DNA from: Candidatus Gastranaerophilales bacterium
GTDB lineage: Bacteria > Cyanobacteriota > Vampirovibrionia > Gastranaerophilales > Gastranaerophilaceae
Reading direction: 5' to 3'
NCBI GenBank assembly: GCA_947626645.1
Contig: CANQSZ010000003.1
Span: 1-40,713, forward strand
DNA length: 40,713 nt
The notes under the pieces are model-generated. The model was not told where the DNA came from, did not search any database, and worked only from the letters and a program-made list of their open reading frames with translations. Below are positions 9,768-19,131 of the stretch, piece by piece (the first letter of the stretch is position 1; each line of letters starts with the position of its first letter). The position numbers and the translations under genes were made by a program.

Positions 9768-9892
9768 TAAATTGTTAAGTTTTGTTAATAATGATTTTAA
9801 TTTATTCTTGAATTACAATTATATTTATAAAAACATTTATAAAAATTTTTAAAATAATTCATAAAACTGAGGAAAAAATTATAATTTTGTGT

Positions 9893-9959
9893 TATAATAG
9901 TAGTACAGATTGAATAAGTGTCAGAATTACCCTTAATAATACAACTGACGGTTCAGTAC
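9893..9959 (+). promoter_or_regulatory. Extended -10 promoter (TGTTATAAT) followed by a structured leader
   Basis: Nested complementarity GTAC/GTAC, TGAA/TTCA, GTCAG/CTGAC at 9903-9959. Confidence 0.35.
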
Positions 9960-10031
9960 AGTAATAATAGGAAAAATCGAAAAACAATTTATGAATTGTA
10001 AACAAATATGAACTAAAAATACACAAAAAAG

Positions 10032-10062
10032 GCAATAATATTCGCAAAAATGTTTTTATATA
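10032..10062 (+). promoter_or_regulatory. Candidate promoter GCAAT-N18-TTTATATA
   Basis: gcaataatattcgcaaaaatgtttttatata. Confidence 0.5.
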
Positions 10063-10106
10063 GAAGTAAGGTGTGTGAATATTTATTGTAGTGTCGGAGG
10101 AAAATA

Positions 10107-10964
10107 ATGACAATTAGTGTGAACAGCAAGAAAAAACAAGTAAAAAAGACATTTGACGAGTTATTGAACGACTTACAAACGAGCAATTCGGAAAAAGTCA
10201 GATACAATGCGGCTCGTATTTTAGGTGAATTGGGCGATGCAAAAGCAGTCGAACCATTAATCGAAGTTTTAAAACATGACAAAAACGGTTCCGTAAGATT
10301 GTATGCGGCAAGAGCATTGGGTGAATTGGGCGATTCATCGGCAACAATTCATTTGATAGAATCGTTGCGTGAGGACAGAAACGTTGACGTGCGTGTTCGT
10401 GCGGCAAGAGCATTAGGTCGTTTGGGCGGTGCTATTGTTGTTGAACCGCTTGTTGAATCTTTAAACGATGAAAACCCGCAGGTTTGTATCACCGCAACGG
10501 ATGCGTTAATTGAAATCGGCGATGTTGCAACCGATGCTTTAATCAAATCACTTGATCACGAAAAAGTTAATGTAAGATGTGATGCGACAAGAGCGTTAGG
10601 CGAAATCGGAAACAAAAAAGCGGTTGACAAGATTATCAATATGCTTTATGACGAATGGGTTAACGTAAGAATATACGCGGTAACTTCGTTAGGAAAATTA
10701 AACGATACAAAAGCGGTACCTGCATTGATTGATGTAATGAAAAACCGTTCCGAAAACGAATTAGTCAGAGCCGGCGCAGCAGCAGCTTTGGGTGTTTTAA
10801 GAGACACAAGAGCTTTGATGCCGTTGAGAGAACTGATTATGGAAGCTGAAGAACTCGGTGAGCTTGAAGATACGGCTTTAAAATCATTCAAAAAGATTAT
10901 GGCTGCAAACTGGCAGTCTATCCCGGGGGCTACGGCTCAGAAAAAACCGGCAGGTTCTTTTTAA
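10107..10964 (+). CDS. HEAT-repeat protein (PBS lyase HEAT-like)
   Basis: Tandem repeats of type VRYNAARILGELGDAKAVEPLIEVLKHD / VRLYAARALGELGDSSATIHLIESL. Confidence 0.92.
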   Translation: MTISVNSKKKQVKKTFDELLNDLQTSNSEKVRYNAARILGELGDAKAVEPLIEVLKHDKNGSVRLYAARALGELGDSSATIHLIESLREDRNVDVRVRAARALGRLGGAIVVEPLVESLNDENPQVCITATDALIEIGDVATDALIKSLDHEKVNVRCDATRALGEIGNKKAVDKIINMLYDEWVNVRIYAVTSLGKLNDTKAVPALIDVMKNRSENELVRAGAAAALGVLRDTRALMPLRELIMEAEELGELEDTALKSFKKIMAANWQSIPGATAQKKPAGSF

Positions 10965-10990
10965 TTGATGGGTTAGATTATATATAACAG

Positions 10991-11020
10991 AAAAAAGCGG
11001 TTTTTATAAACCGCTTTTTT
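10991..11020 (+). terminator. Intrinsic terminator
   Basis: AAAAAAGCGGTTT / AAACCGCTTTTTT perfect 13-bp stem. Confidence 0.92.
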
Positions 11021-11115
11021 AAGTTTATAGAACTCTCAGTTTAAAAACGCTTAACAGTTAAAAAAAAATGCTTAACACAAGGTAAGCATTTTATGGGATA
11101 AATAATAAGAGATAA

Positions 11116-11523
11116 TTATGGAGTTTTTTTGAATTTAGCGCCAATCCATAGGAAGGGTTTTTTGATATAATTCCAAGTTGTTGAGGCTAAGGATTTTAAA
11201 TTTTTCATATTAAGTCCGGACAGTTTTTTTCTAAAAACCAGCGCAGCGGCACTTAACAGTAGCACTGATGCGAATGCCCATTTTTTCCAGCGTTTTGGTT
11301 GAACCAAGCCTTTTTTATTTGAGTTTTCGTATTCATCAACATTCGGGATATCTTTAAGTTTAGTTCCCGGGGGCAGAAGTGAGATATCAGTCATCGGCAA
11401 ATCAACCATGGCGGGATTTCCGACAAATCTTGCCGGTTGGTCGAGTATATATGCCGCAGCATCATAGTCTATAACTCCGTTTGCTGCCAAAGAATCTAAT
11501 GCAAATACCCAATTTAATGCCAT
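11116..11523 (-). CDS. Hypothetical protein with one C-terminal-half transmembrane segment
   Basis: 135-aa ORF; hydrophobic WAFASVLLLSAAALVF. Confidence 0.7.
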   Translation of the reverse strand: MALNWVFALDSLAANGVIDYDAAAYILDQPARFVGNPAMVDLPMTDISLLPPGTKLKDIPNVDEYENSNKKGLVQPKRWKKWAFASVLLLSAAALVFRKKLSGLNMKNLKSLASTTWNYIKKPFLWIGAKFKKTP

Positions 11524-11552
11524 AATACTTTTCCTTTATTTTCTGCCTTATT

Positions 11553-11583
11553 TATATAAAGTATTCTTTGAGCAAAAAATTGC
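11553..11583 (-). promoter_or_regulatory. Candidate promoter GCAAT-N18-TTTATATA
   Basis: Minus strand gcaattttttgctcaaagaatactttatata. Confidence 0.5.
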
Positions 11584-11611
11584 GTATTTTTAAATTTTTG
11601 TAACAATAAGT

Positions 11612-12370
11612 TTAGAAAATCTTTTCGCACATGCCGGCTTTGACGTGTTTATCAACTGTTTTCATCAAGTTAGCACCTATGCCTTTTGAGGGTTCGTTTG
11701 AACATTTAACCTCATAACCGCCTTCTCCCAACTTGGTATAGTAGCAAGTTGCATCGGCATATTCGCAAGCATATTTGGCAAGTATTTTTTGTCCCTGCGG
11801 GTCGTCATTGTCATAGCTTATACACGAACCCATATTCATCATCAACTTATCATACGAACTCATTTTTTCCGAACTGAAAGATACTTTAATCTGATTTTCG
11901 GTAACTTTTGCGGGAGGATTTTGGTTGTCGTGTTTTAAGTAGGCTCTGTAAAGTTGGGCACGTTCGGAGTTATTAAATTTACACTTGGTAATATTCATTT
12001 CTTTTATAGCCTGTGCCATCATTTGTTGTTGGGTAGGAAATTCAATTTCGTTAGGATTTTCTTTTGAAAAGGAGTTGATAACAGCACCGGATAATCTTTT
12101 ATAATTTTCGTAAACTTTGGGGTCTGAAAAATCCGTATAGCTTCTTATTTCGACTTCGCATCTTCCCGATGGGAGAGCGCCTTTTATGGTATATTCGAAT
12201 ATTTCTCCGTTACCGCTTCGAAATGTTCCTTTTGTGCAGGTTTTTAAATTATTTATGTACTGTGCGGGAGGTTCTGTACCTACAGTTATTGCTTGCGCCA
12301 ATTCTTTTAATTGAACGGCACAAATACTTAGAATGCTTAATATTCCCAATATTATCAAAACTCTTTTCAT
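11612..12370 (-). CDS. Hypothetical exported protein
   Basis: N-terminal hydrophobic signal MKRVLIILGILSILSICAVQ; SD gggga; cysteine-containing exported domain. Confidence 0.75.
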   Translation of the reverse strand: MKRVLIILGILSILSICAVQLKELAQAITVGTEPPAQYINNLKTCTKGTFRSGNGEIFEYTIKGALPSGRCEVEIRSYTDFSDPKVYENYKRLSGAVINSFSKENPNEIEFPTQQQMMAQAIKEMNITKCKFNNSERAQLYRAYLKHDNQNPPAKVTENQIKVSFSSEKMSSYDKLMMNMGSCISYDNDDPQGQKILAKYACEYADATCYYTKLGEGGYEVKCSNEPSKGIGANLMKTVDKHVKAGMCEKIF

Positions 12371-12488
12371 AATCTTCCCCTCAATATCTTTATTTTATCA
12401 TATTATTCGGTTCAAATCAAATGGACTATTTAAGATTTTTTATGATAAAATTTTTTTATAAACACTAAGCAGCGAGGTATAAACAGTT

Positions 12489-14063
12489 ATGGAAAAATAT
12501 TATTTAACAACGGCAATAGACTATGTGAACGGTGCACCGCATATCGGGCATGCGTATGAAAAGATTCTGACCGATATTATAGCAAGACATTATTCGCAAA
12601 GAACCGATAACATGTTTTTCCTGACAGGAACAGACGAACACGGAATTAAAATACAAAAAACTTCCGCAGCGCAGGGTAAAACTCCAAAACAGTTGTGCGA
12701 TGAGAATGCCCAAAAGTTTAAAGATGCTTGGAAAGCTCTTGATATTAACTACAACAGATTTATAAGAACAACCGATGAAGACCACGAAAAAATTGTTCAA
12801 AAAATATTTAAAAAACTTGTTGAAAAAGGTGATATTTATAAACATGAATATGAAGGTCTATATTGTTCCGGCTGCGAGTGTTTTCTGAATCCGAAAGATT
12901 TAACCGAAGACGGTTTATGCCCCGATCATTTGAAAAAGCCCGAAGTTGTGAAAGAAGAAAATTATTTCTTCAAATTATCTTCGTATAAAGATGCGATAAT
13001 CAAACACATCAAAGAAAATCCGGAATTTATCGTTCCGAGTTTCAGGGCAAACGAAGTATTGAACCAGCTTGAGGATATTCAAGATATTTCTGTTTCCCGT
13101 AACAAATCGAATGTAGGCTGGGGAATAGATGTATTGGGCGATGACGAACAGTCAATATATGTTTGGATTGACGCCCTTTCAAATTATATAACCGCAATCG
13201 GTTACGATACGGAAAACCCCTCGGAACAGTTTAAAACTCTTTGGCCGGTTGATGTTCATGTTATCGGTAAAGATATTTTGAAATTCCACAGTATTTATTG
13301 GATAGGAATACTTATGGCATTGGAATTACCTTTGCCGAAACATATTTTCGCCCACGGCTGGATAACGATTGATGAAACAAAAATGTCAAAATCTTTGGGG
13401 AATGTAGTTTCACCGACATCTGTTTTGGAAAGTTTTGAATTATCACAACCCGATGCGTTCAGATATTATATGGCAACATCGGCTCCTTGCGGGCGCGACG
13501 GCAATTATTCCGATCAGGATTTTAAAGAAAAAGTTAATGCACATCTTGCAAACAGTATGGGCAACCTTTTGAACAGAAGTCTGTCAATGCTTGTAAAATA
13601 TTTTGACGGCGAAGTGAAGGAAGAATTTTTGACCAATCGTTCAAACCAAGCGCAAAGCCTTTTGAGAACCGCGTTGGGTACGGTTAAAACAGTCGAAAAT
13701 CATTTTAACCATTTTGAAATACAAGAAGCGGCACAGGAAATTATATCGCTTGTCGATGCCGCAAATAAATTTGTAACCGATACCGCGCCTTGGACACTGG
13801 CAAAAGAAGATAAAACGGTTGAATGCGGACAGGTCTTAACAACTGTTTTTGAAGTTATGTGTGTGGTTTCTTCATTGATTTATCCGTATTGTCCGAATAT
13901 CGCTTCTGATATGGCAAAACAGTTGTCTTATGATATCAATACAAAACTTGATGATATTACAACTTCAAATATAAAAGCCGGAAAACTTATTACAAAAGAA
14001 GAAATACACCCCGTATTTTTAAGAGTGGATAGCGAACTTGCCGACAAAAGCGTAAAATTATAA
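12489..14063 (+). CDS. metG: Methionyl-tRNA synthetase
   Basis: AIDYVNGAPHIGHAYEKILTDIIARH; KMSKSLGNVVSP; CSGCECFLNPKDL…CPDH. Confidence 0.97.
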   Translation: MEKYYLTTAIDYVNGAPHIGHAYEKILTDIIARHYSQRTDNMFFLTGTDEHGIKIQKTSAAQGKTPKQLCDENAQKFKDAWKALDINYNRFIRTTDEDHEKIVQKIFKKLVEKGDIYKHEYEGLYCSGCECFLNPKDLTEDGLCPDHLKKPEVVKEENYFFKLSSYKDAIIKHIKENPEFIVPSFRANEVLNQLEDIQDISVSRNKSNVGWGIDVLGDDEQSIYVWIDALSNYITAIGYDTENPSEQFKTLWPVDVHVIGKDILKFHSIYWIGILMALELPLPKHIFAHGWITIDETKMSKSLGNVVSPTSVLESFELSQPDAFRYYMATSAPCGRDGNYSDQDFKEKVNAHLANSMGNLLNRSLSMLVKYFDGEVKEEFLTNRSNQAQSLLRTALGTVKTVENHFNHFEIQEAAQEIISLVDAANKFVTDTAPWTLAKEDKTVECGQVLTTVFEVMCVVSSLIYPYCPNIASDMAKQLSYDINTKLDDITTSNIKAGKLITKEEIHPVFLRVDSELADKSVKL

Positions 14064-14071
14064 ATGTGGTG

Positions 14072-15418
14072 TTAAATATCGACTCCTTCCATCATATCGA
14101 CAAGTTGTTTTATGGTGCCGTCCATTGTTACGCTGTCAGATGTTCTTTGCTGCAAGAAGGCATTAACTTTGGGCATCATCTCAATTGCGATATCAAGTTT
14201 GGGGTTTGAACCGGGTTGATACATACCCACATCAATCAGGTCTTTGTTTTCGCGATACATAGACATTATTGTACGAAGTTTTGCGGCGGCGGCTTTATGT
14301 TCCGGGGTTGCAATCGCGCTCATCAAACGTGAGATACTTCCTAAAACATCAATTGCGGGGTAGTGGTTTGATTCGGCGACTTTTCTTGATAAGAAAATAT
14401 GCCCGTCAACAATACCGCGGACAATATCGACAATCGGGTCTGAAATATCGTCTCCTTCCATTAAAACGGTGTAAAGAGCGGTGATAGAACCTTTCGGACT
14501 GTTTCCAGCACGCTCTAAGGCTTTTTGCAGCCATGAAAAAATTGATGGCGGATAACCTTTCATAGTCGGCGGTTCGCCCAATGATAACCCGACTTCTCGA
14601 CCTGCCATTGCACATCGGGTTATTGTATCGGTCATTAAAAATACTTTTTTCCCTTTGTCTCTAAAGTATTCGCAAACGGCGGTTGCCGTAAGGAGTGCTT
14701 TTTGCCTGATTAAAGGCGGCTGATCGCCCGTTGAACATACAAGAACCGATTTTGCCATGCCTTCTTCACCAAGCGAATCTTCAACAAACTCTTTAACTTC
14801 ACGTCCGCGTTCTCCGATTAGTGCAACGACGTTAACATCGGCATCGGAATTTCTTGCAATCATCCCGAGCAGCGTACTTTTACCGACTCCGGAACCCGCA
14901 AATAAACCCAAACGCTGCCCGCAACCCATTGTCATACAACCGTCAATCGCTCGAACTCCGGTTGAAAAAATTTCTGTTATAATCGGTCTTTCAAAAGGTC
15001 CCGGCGGAGGTCCTTCAATCGGGCGCCATGTGGCATCGGTTGTGTCTATCGGTTTTCCGTCAAGCGGATTTCCCAGCGGGTCTATCAATCTTCCGAGTAA
15101 AAAATCTCCGACGGGTACCGTTATCGGACGTCGGGTGGTTGTTACCAAACTGCCTTGTCCTATTCCGCTTCCGTCTAAAAGTAACGACAATTGCGCCACT
15201 TCACCTTTGAACGCTTGAACTTCTGCGGGTTTTTGTTTTCCGTCGTAGGTTTCTATATAGCACAAATCACCGATTTTTAACCCCGGAAGTTTTACCTCTA
15301 CCGTTAACCCCAAAAGTTTCGATACCGTTCCTTTATAAGAATACAGGCTCGTTTCGTCAAGTTTTTGCTTAACTTTTTGTTTTAATTCTTCTATACTGCT
15401 TTTGTCGATATCAACCAT
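14072..15418 (-). CDS. FliI/SctN-family export ATPase
   Basis: GLFAGSGVGKSTLLGMIARN Walker A; GERGREVKEFVED; YPPSIFSWLQKALERAGNSPKGSITALYTVLMEGDDISDPIVD. Confidence 0.93.
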   Translation of the reverse strand: MVDIDKSSIEELKQKVKQKLDETSLYSYKGTVSKLLGLTVEVKLPGLKIGDLCYIETYDGKQKPAEVQAFKGEVAQLSLLLDGSGIGQGSLVTTTRRPITVPVGDFLLGRLIDPLGNPLDGKPIDTTDATWRPIEGPPPGPFERPIITEIFSTGVRAIDGCMTMGCGQRLGLFAGSGVGKSTLLGMIARNSDADVNVVALIGERGREVKEFVEDSLGEEGMAKSVLVCSTGDQPPLIRQKALLTATAVCEYFRDKGKKVFLMTDTITRCAMAGREVGLSLGEPPTMKGYPPSIFSWLQKALERAGNSPKGSITALYTVLMEGDDISDPIVDIVRGIVDGHIFLSRKVAESNHYPAIDVLGSISRLMSAIATPEHKAAAAKLRTIMSMYRENKDLIDVGMYQPGSNPKLDIAIEMMPKVNAFLQQRTSDSVTMDGTIKQLVDMMEGVDI

Positions 15419-15424
15419 ATTTCC

Positions 15425-15452
15425 ATTATACTTATTTTTTGGTTTATATCAA
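15425..15452 (-). promoter_or_regulatory. sigma70-like promoter placed for leaderless export-ATPase mRNA
   Basis: Minus strand TTGATA-16-TATAAT, 6 nt before ATG 15418. Confidence 0.55.
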
Positions 15453-15467
15453 TTTATTAAGCTGATG

Positions 15468-16124
15468 TTACCGAACAACTTCTAAAAGTCTTTCCCAAAC
15501 TTCGTCAATTGTTCCTTGCGCATTGATTGTTTTTAAGTTTCCTTTGTTTTTGTAGTAATCAATCAAGGGTGCAGTTTCATTGAAATATGTTTCAAATCGT
15601 GCTTTTGCGGTTTCTTCGTTGTCATCTTTTCTTTGAGTTAATTCTGTTGCACATTTGTCGCATTTGCCTTCAATTTTCGGAGGTTTTGATTTTAGGTTGT
15701 AAATCTCTCCGCAATTCGGGCATGAACGACGGTTTACAATTCTTGATATCAAAATGTCGGGATTGAGTTCAAAATATATTGCTCTGAAACTTGTGCTTTG
15801 ACCGTTGTCAATTTCGGAGTTTATTTTTTCAAGCATTTGTGCCTGTTCAACACTTCTGGGGTAACCGTCAAGTATATACCCGTTTTTGCAATCGTCTTGC
15901 GAAAGTCTGTTTTTAATTATTCCCCCGACAAGCTCAACCGGAACAAGCTGCCCTTTGTCAATGAAGGATTTTGCAATTTTTCCGTTCTCGGTTTCGTTTT
16001 TAATCTCCGCTCTTAACAGTGAACCCGTGTCAATGTGGGGAAATCCGAAATGTTGTGCAAGTTTCGATGTTTGTGTGCCTTTTCCGCAAGCCGGAGGTCC
16101 TAAAAATATAAATTCTCTTTTCAT
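15468..16124 (-). CDS. adk: Adenylate kinase, zinc-LID type
   Basis: FLGPPACGKGTQTSKLAQHFGFPHIDTGSLLR; CPNCGEIYN…CDKC. Confidence 0.97.
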   Translation of the reverse strand: MKREFIFLGPPACGKGTQTSKLAQHFGFPHIDTGSLLRAEIKNETENGKIAKSFIDKGQLVPVELVGGIIKNRLSQDDCKNGYILDGYPRSVEQAQMLEKINSEIDNGQSTSFRAIYFELNPDILISRIVNRRSCPNCGEIYNLKSKPPKIEGKCDKCATELTQRKDDNEETAKARFETYFNETAPLIDYYKNKGNLKTINAQGTIDEVWERLLEVVR

Positions 16125-16225
16125 AGTTTTGCTCTTTTTATGTCTGTTTACAAAAGAATTTTACATTAATCTTTGGTTTTATTCAATAATTTATTTTTTT
16201 GTAAAAAGATGTACATATATGGCTA

Positions 16226-16254
16226 TTTACTATATAAAAGAAAAAAGTTATAAT
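16226..16254 (+). promoter_or_regulatory. sigma70-like promoter placed for leaderless mRNA
   Basis: TTTACT-17-TATAAT, 7 nt before ATG 16262. Confidence 0.55.
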
Positions 16255-16261
16255 AATTTTG

Positions 16262-17218
16262 ATGTCAATTTTAGAAGTAAAAAATTTGAATTTGGGATTT
16301 CAAACGGAAGAAGTATTTCGTCAGGCGATATTTGACGTTTCATTCAATCTTGAGAAAGGTAAAATGCTTTCGCTGGTAGGGGAATCCGGATGCGGGAAAA
16401 CAATGAGCGCGATGAGTATTCTCGGGCTTATTCCCAAAACGGCAAGAATTACCGGCGGTGAAGTCTGTTTTAACGGCGAAAACCTATTAACAAAAACCCA
16501 AAAAGAAATGCAAAAAATTCGCGGCGGAAAAATCGCACTTATTCCGCAAGACCCGATGACATCTTTAAATCCTCTATACACCGTAGGCGACCAGTTATTG
16601 GAGGTTATAAAAATACATCAGGGCTTGTCGGGTGATGAGGCTTTAAAAAAGGCAAAAGAAGCGTTTGATGCCGTTCAAATTCCTGCCGCACAATCACGCT
16701 TGAAAAACTATCCGCACGAATTTTCCGGAGGCATGAAACAACGCGCAATTATTGCCATGGCACTTGCATGTAACGCCGAAATCCTTATCGCAGACGAGCC
16801 GACAACCGCATTAGACGTTACAATCCAAGCTCAAATTATGAAACTTTTGAATGAAATTAAAATAAATCAAGCCACATCAATACTTCTTATAACGCACGAT
16901 TTGGCTTTGGTAAGCGAAAATGCCGACGATATTGCCGTTATGTATGCGGGAAGAATTGTCGAAACCGCACCTTCTGCGGAGTTTTTTAACAACCCCAATC
17001 ATCCCTATTCAAAAGCGTTGTTAAATTCTTTGCCCTCATTTGGTGCGGATAAGTTGAAAACCATTAAAGGTCAACCGCCTGCTCTTTCTCAAATTATTGA
17101 CGGTTGCAGATTTAATCCAAGATGTGATTTTTGTACGGAAGTTTGCACCAAAAATGTTCCTGATTTGAAACCTGTTGCACAAAACCATTTGAGCGCCTGC
17201 TTTTTGAACGATAATTAG
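16262..17218 (+). CDS. Oligopeptide/dipeptide ABC transporter ATP-binding protein (OppD/DppD-like)
   Basis: [56 protein letters not shown]-terminal oligopeptide-type CRFNPRC. Confidence 0.93.
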   Translation: MSILEVKNLNLGFQTEEVFRQAIFDVSFNLEKGKMLSLVGESGCGKTMSAMSILGLIPKTARITGGEVCFNGENLLTKTQKEMQKIRGGKIALIPQDPMTSLNPLYTVGDQLLEVIKIHQGLSGDEALKKAKEAFDAVQIPAAQSRLKNYPHEFSGGMKQRAIIAMALACNAEILIADEPTTALDVTIQAQIMKLLNEIKINQATSILLITHDLALVSENADDIAVMYAGRIVETAPSAEFFNNPNHPYSKALLNSLPSFGADKLKTIKGQPPALSQIIDGCRFNPRCDFCTEVCTKNVPDLKPVAQNHLSACFLNDN

Positions 17219-17754
17219 TACAAAGATTTTAGTGCAAGCAGAATTAATATTATCCCGCCTGTTATTTCAAGATATTTTGTCGGAATTTGCTTTATTAAAT
17301 TCCCGCCGAAATAACCCGCGGTTGACATCAAAAATGACGCTATTCCAATTAATACAGCGGATAACAGCAGATTTGTTTGTGTAAGTTTGAGCGTTGCGCC
17401 CGATACTAAAGCGTCAATACTTGTCGCTATTCCTAGCCCTATAAGACATTTCATATCCAAACATTCGATTTTTTCTTCTTTTATATTGAAGGCTTCCAGT
17501 ATAAATTTGATACCGAGTACAAAAAATATGGCAAAAACGATTTTGCTGCTGTAAGGGAGAATAATTTTGTATAACGAGTTTGTTCCGACATATCCGATAA
17601 TCGGCATTAATCCTTGGAATAACCCCATTGTAAACGCAAGTCGCAGCGCGGTTTTTATCCTGTCGGTTTTAAATATTAAGCCCTGTGAAAAAGAAACCGC
17701 AAAGCAATCTATACCCAGTGCAATTGATAGTAAAACAATCTCAACTAAAGTCAA
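17215..17754 (-). CDS. mntP: Manganese efflux pump MntP-like
   Basis: SIALGIDCFAVSFSQGL and GIATSIDALVSGATL repeats; TTG start overlapping the upstream gene by 14 nt. Confidence 0.88.
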   Translation of the reverse strand: MTLVEIVLLSIALGIDCFAVSFSQGLIFKTDRIKTALRLAFTMGLFQGLMPIIGYVGTNSLYKIILPYSSKIVFAIFFVLGIKFILEAFNIKEEKIECLDMKCLIGLGIATSIDALVSGATLKLTQTNLLLSAVLIGIASFLMSTAGYFGGNLIKQIPTKYLEITGGIILILLALKSLY

Positions 17755-19084
17755 TTTCTACCTCAAACAATCTGTTCCAAGGGAATTTGTAACCGATTTC
17801 CGTTTTTATATTCAAAACATTTTTCACGATATTTTCAAAATTTTTCATCTCTTTTTTAAGAATATTCAAATCGGTATTTCTGACAGTTTGGCGAACATTG
17901 GATTGATATGCCCAATCATCAAGCAATCTTGTCATCTGCAATTTGAGGAAGTTGTTTTTGTCGAAATTTTTTGCAAAAAATTTCATTTTAGCGGCGCAAA
18001 TTAAACTTCCCAAAGTATTTGCGGTCGTGTTCCAACCGGAATATCCGTAGAAATTTTCTTTTGTAAGGTCATTTTTGAAAAGTTCTCTTATAAAATTGTT
18101 ATCCGCACCGTTTGCAAACCTTACATCCGCTATCATATACGGTTTTTGAGGCAGTGTGAATGTTTTTGAAAACCCTTGTGTTCCGATTTTCATAACAATT
18201 TCACCCTGATTGTTTTTAAAATTGTTAACATATAAAATTAAATCAGCCACATTTTCGTCAGCAACTTCGCATCCGGCAAGCTCGATTTGATTTTTTACGG
18301 AATTTTCGACCGAAATATCTTCATAGTTGGAAATCAAATGTGTCTGCTGCGGCTCGGCAAATATCGGACAAATTTTCAAACTGCCTTCGATTGCTCTTGA
18401 TAAAAGGCTCAGAGGAATTTCATCAGCACCTGTTTTTACCGTTGCCCCTTCTTTTTCCAAAAATTTTGCCTCTTGAACATTAAATCCGTATTCGGCACAA
18501 TCGTCTTTCGAAAATATCAAACAGTCAAACAGTCCTTCTTTTTGCCATTCGAGGTAAATTTTATTTATTTCAAAGTTTCTTTTTCTTGTTGCGATGTAAT
18601 CGTCAAGTATTTCCGAGGGGATTGTGTTTGATATGCAGCTTTCGCAGCCGAGTTTGTGGGTTTGATAGGAGTAATCAAAAATTCTTTTTCCCCATTTTGA
18701 CCAATACTCTTTTTCTTCTTCGTTGCAATTGTTGTTTGAAATTCGCATTATGCTTGAAAAAGCATAAACTTTAGCTTGTTTGTTTTCTAAAATTTGTTTC
18801 AATTTTTCTATTCTTGATTTAATTTCATCAAAAGTATCGTTTGAGCGTCTTGAGGGAATTAACCCGCCGTAAGCTATCGTATCGAGTGAAAGAATTATTG
18901 CATCGGGGTTTTCAAGGTTTTCAAGCCAGTCAAAAAGTTTTTCTATATCGGCAGTTTTTATTAAGTCTCCCAAGTATTTTCTTTCGGGGATATGAAAATT
19001 AATGTTTTTATCCATGCCCGCAATCAGCTTGGGAAGCGTGTAGCAAACCGGTCTGTTATCTATCGGTAAAAATCCAATTTCCAT
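17741..19084 (-). CDS. DUF4127 family protein
   Basis: MEIGFLPIDNRPVCYTLPKLIAG…LSLDTIAYGGLIPSRRS. Confidence 0.85.
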   Translation of the reverse strand: MEIGFLPIDNRPVCYTLPKLIAGMDKNINFHIPERKYLGDLIKTADIEKLFDWLENLENPDAIILSLDTIAYGGLIPSRRSNDTFDEIKSRIEKLKQILENKQAKVYAFSSIMRISNNNCNEEEKEYWSKWGKRIFDYSYQTHKLGCESCISNTIPSEILDDYIATRKRNFEINKIYLEWQKEGLFDCLIFSKDDCAEYGFNVQEAKFLEKEGATVKTGADEIPLSLLSRAIEGSLKICPIFAEPQQTHLISNYEDISVENSVKNQIELAGCEVADENVADLILYVNNFKNNQGEIVMKIGTQGFSKTFTLPQKPYMIADVRFANGADNNFIRELFKNDLTKENFYGYSGWNTTANTLGSLICAAKMKFFAKNFDKNNFLKLQMTRLLDDWAYQSNVRQTVRNTDLNILKKEMKNFENIVKNVLNIKTEIGYKFPWNRLFEVEIDFS

Positions 19085-19091
19085 ATTAATA

Positions 19092-19120
19092 ATTCTATGC
19101 TAAAATATTATTTTAGTAAA
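19092..19120 (-). promoter_or_regulatory. sigma70-like promoter placed for leaderless mRNA
   Basis: Minus strand TTTACT-17-TAGAAT, 7 nt before ATG 19084. Confidence 0.5.
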
Positions 19121-19131
19121 TGGAGTAAATT

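Noticed and set aside
14757-15218. 153-aa ORF on + strand opposite the export ATPase gene
   Set aside because: Antisense shadow ORF of a strongly conserved coding sequence; low-complexity Pro/Ser-rich translation and no SD.
16231-16238. Intergenic TTTATATA (minus strand) upstream of adk
   Set aside because: The position where GCAAT should lie reads CAAAA, so it does not meet the GCAAT-N18-TTTATATA pattern.
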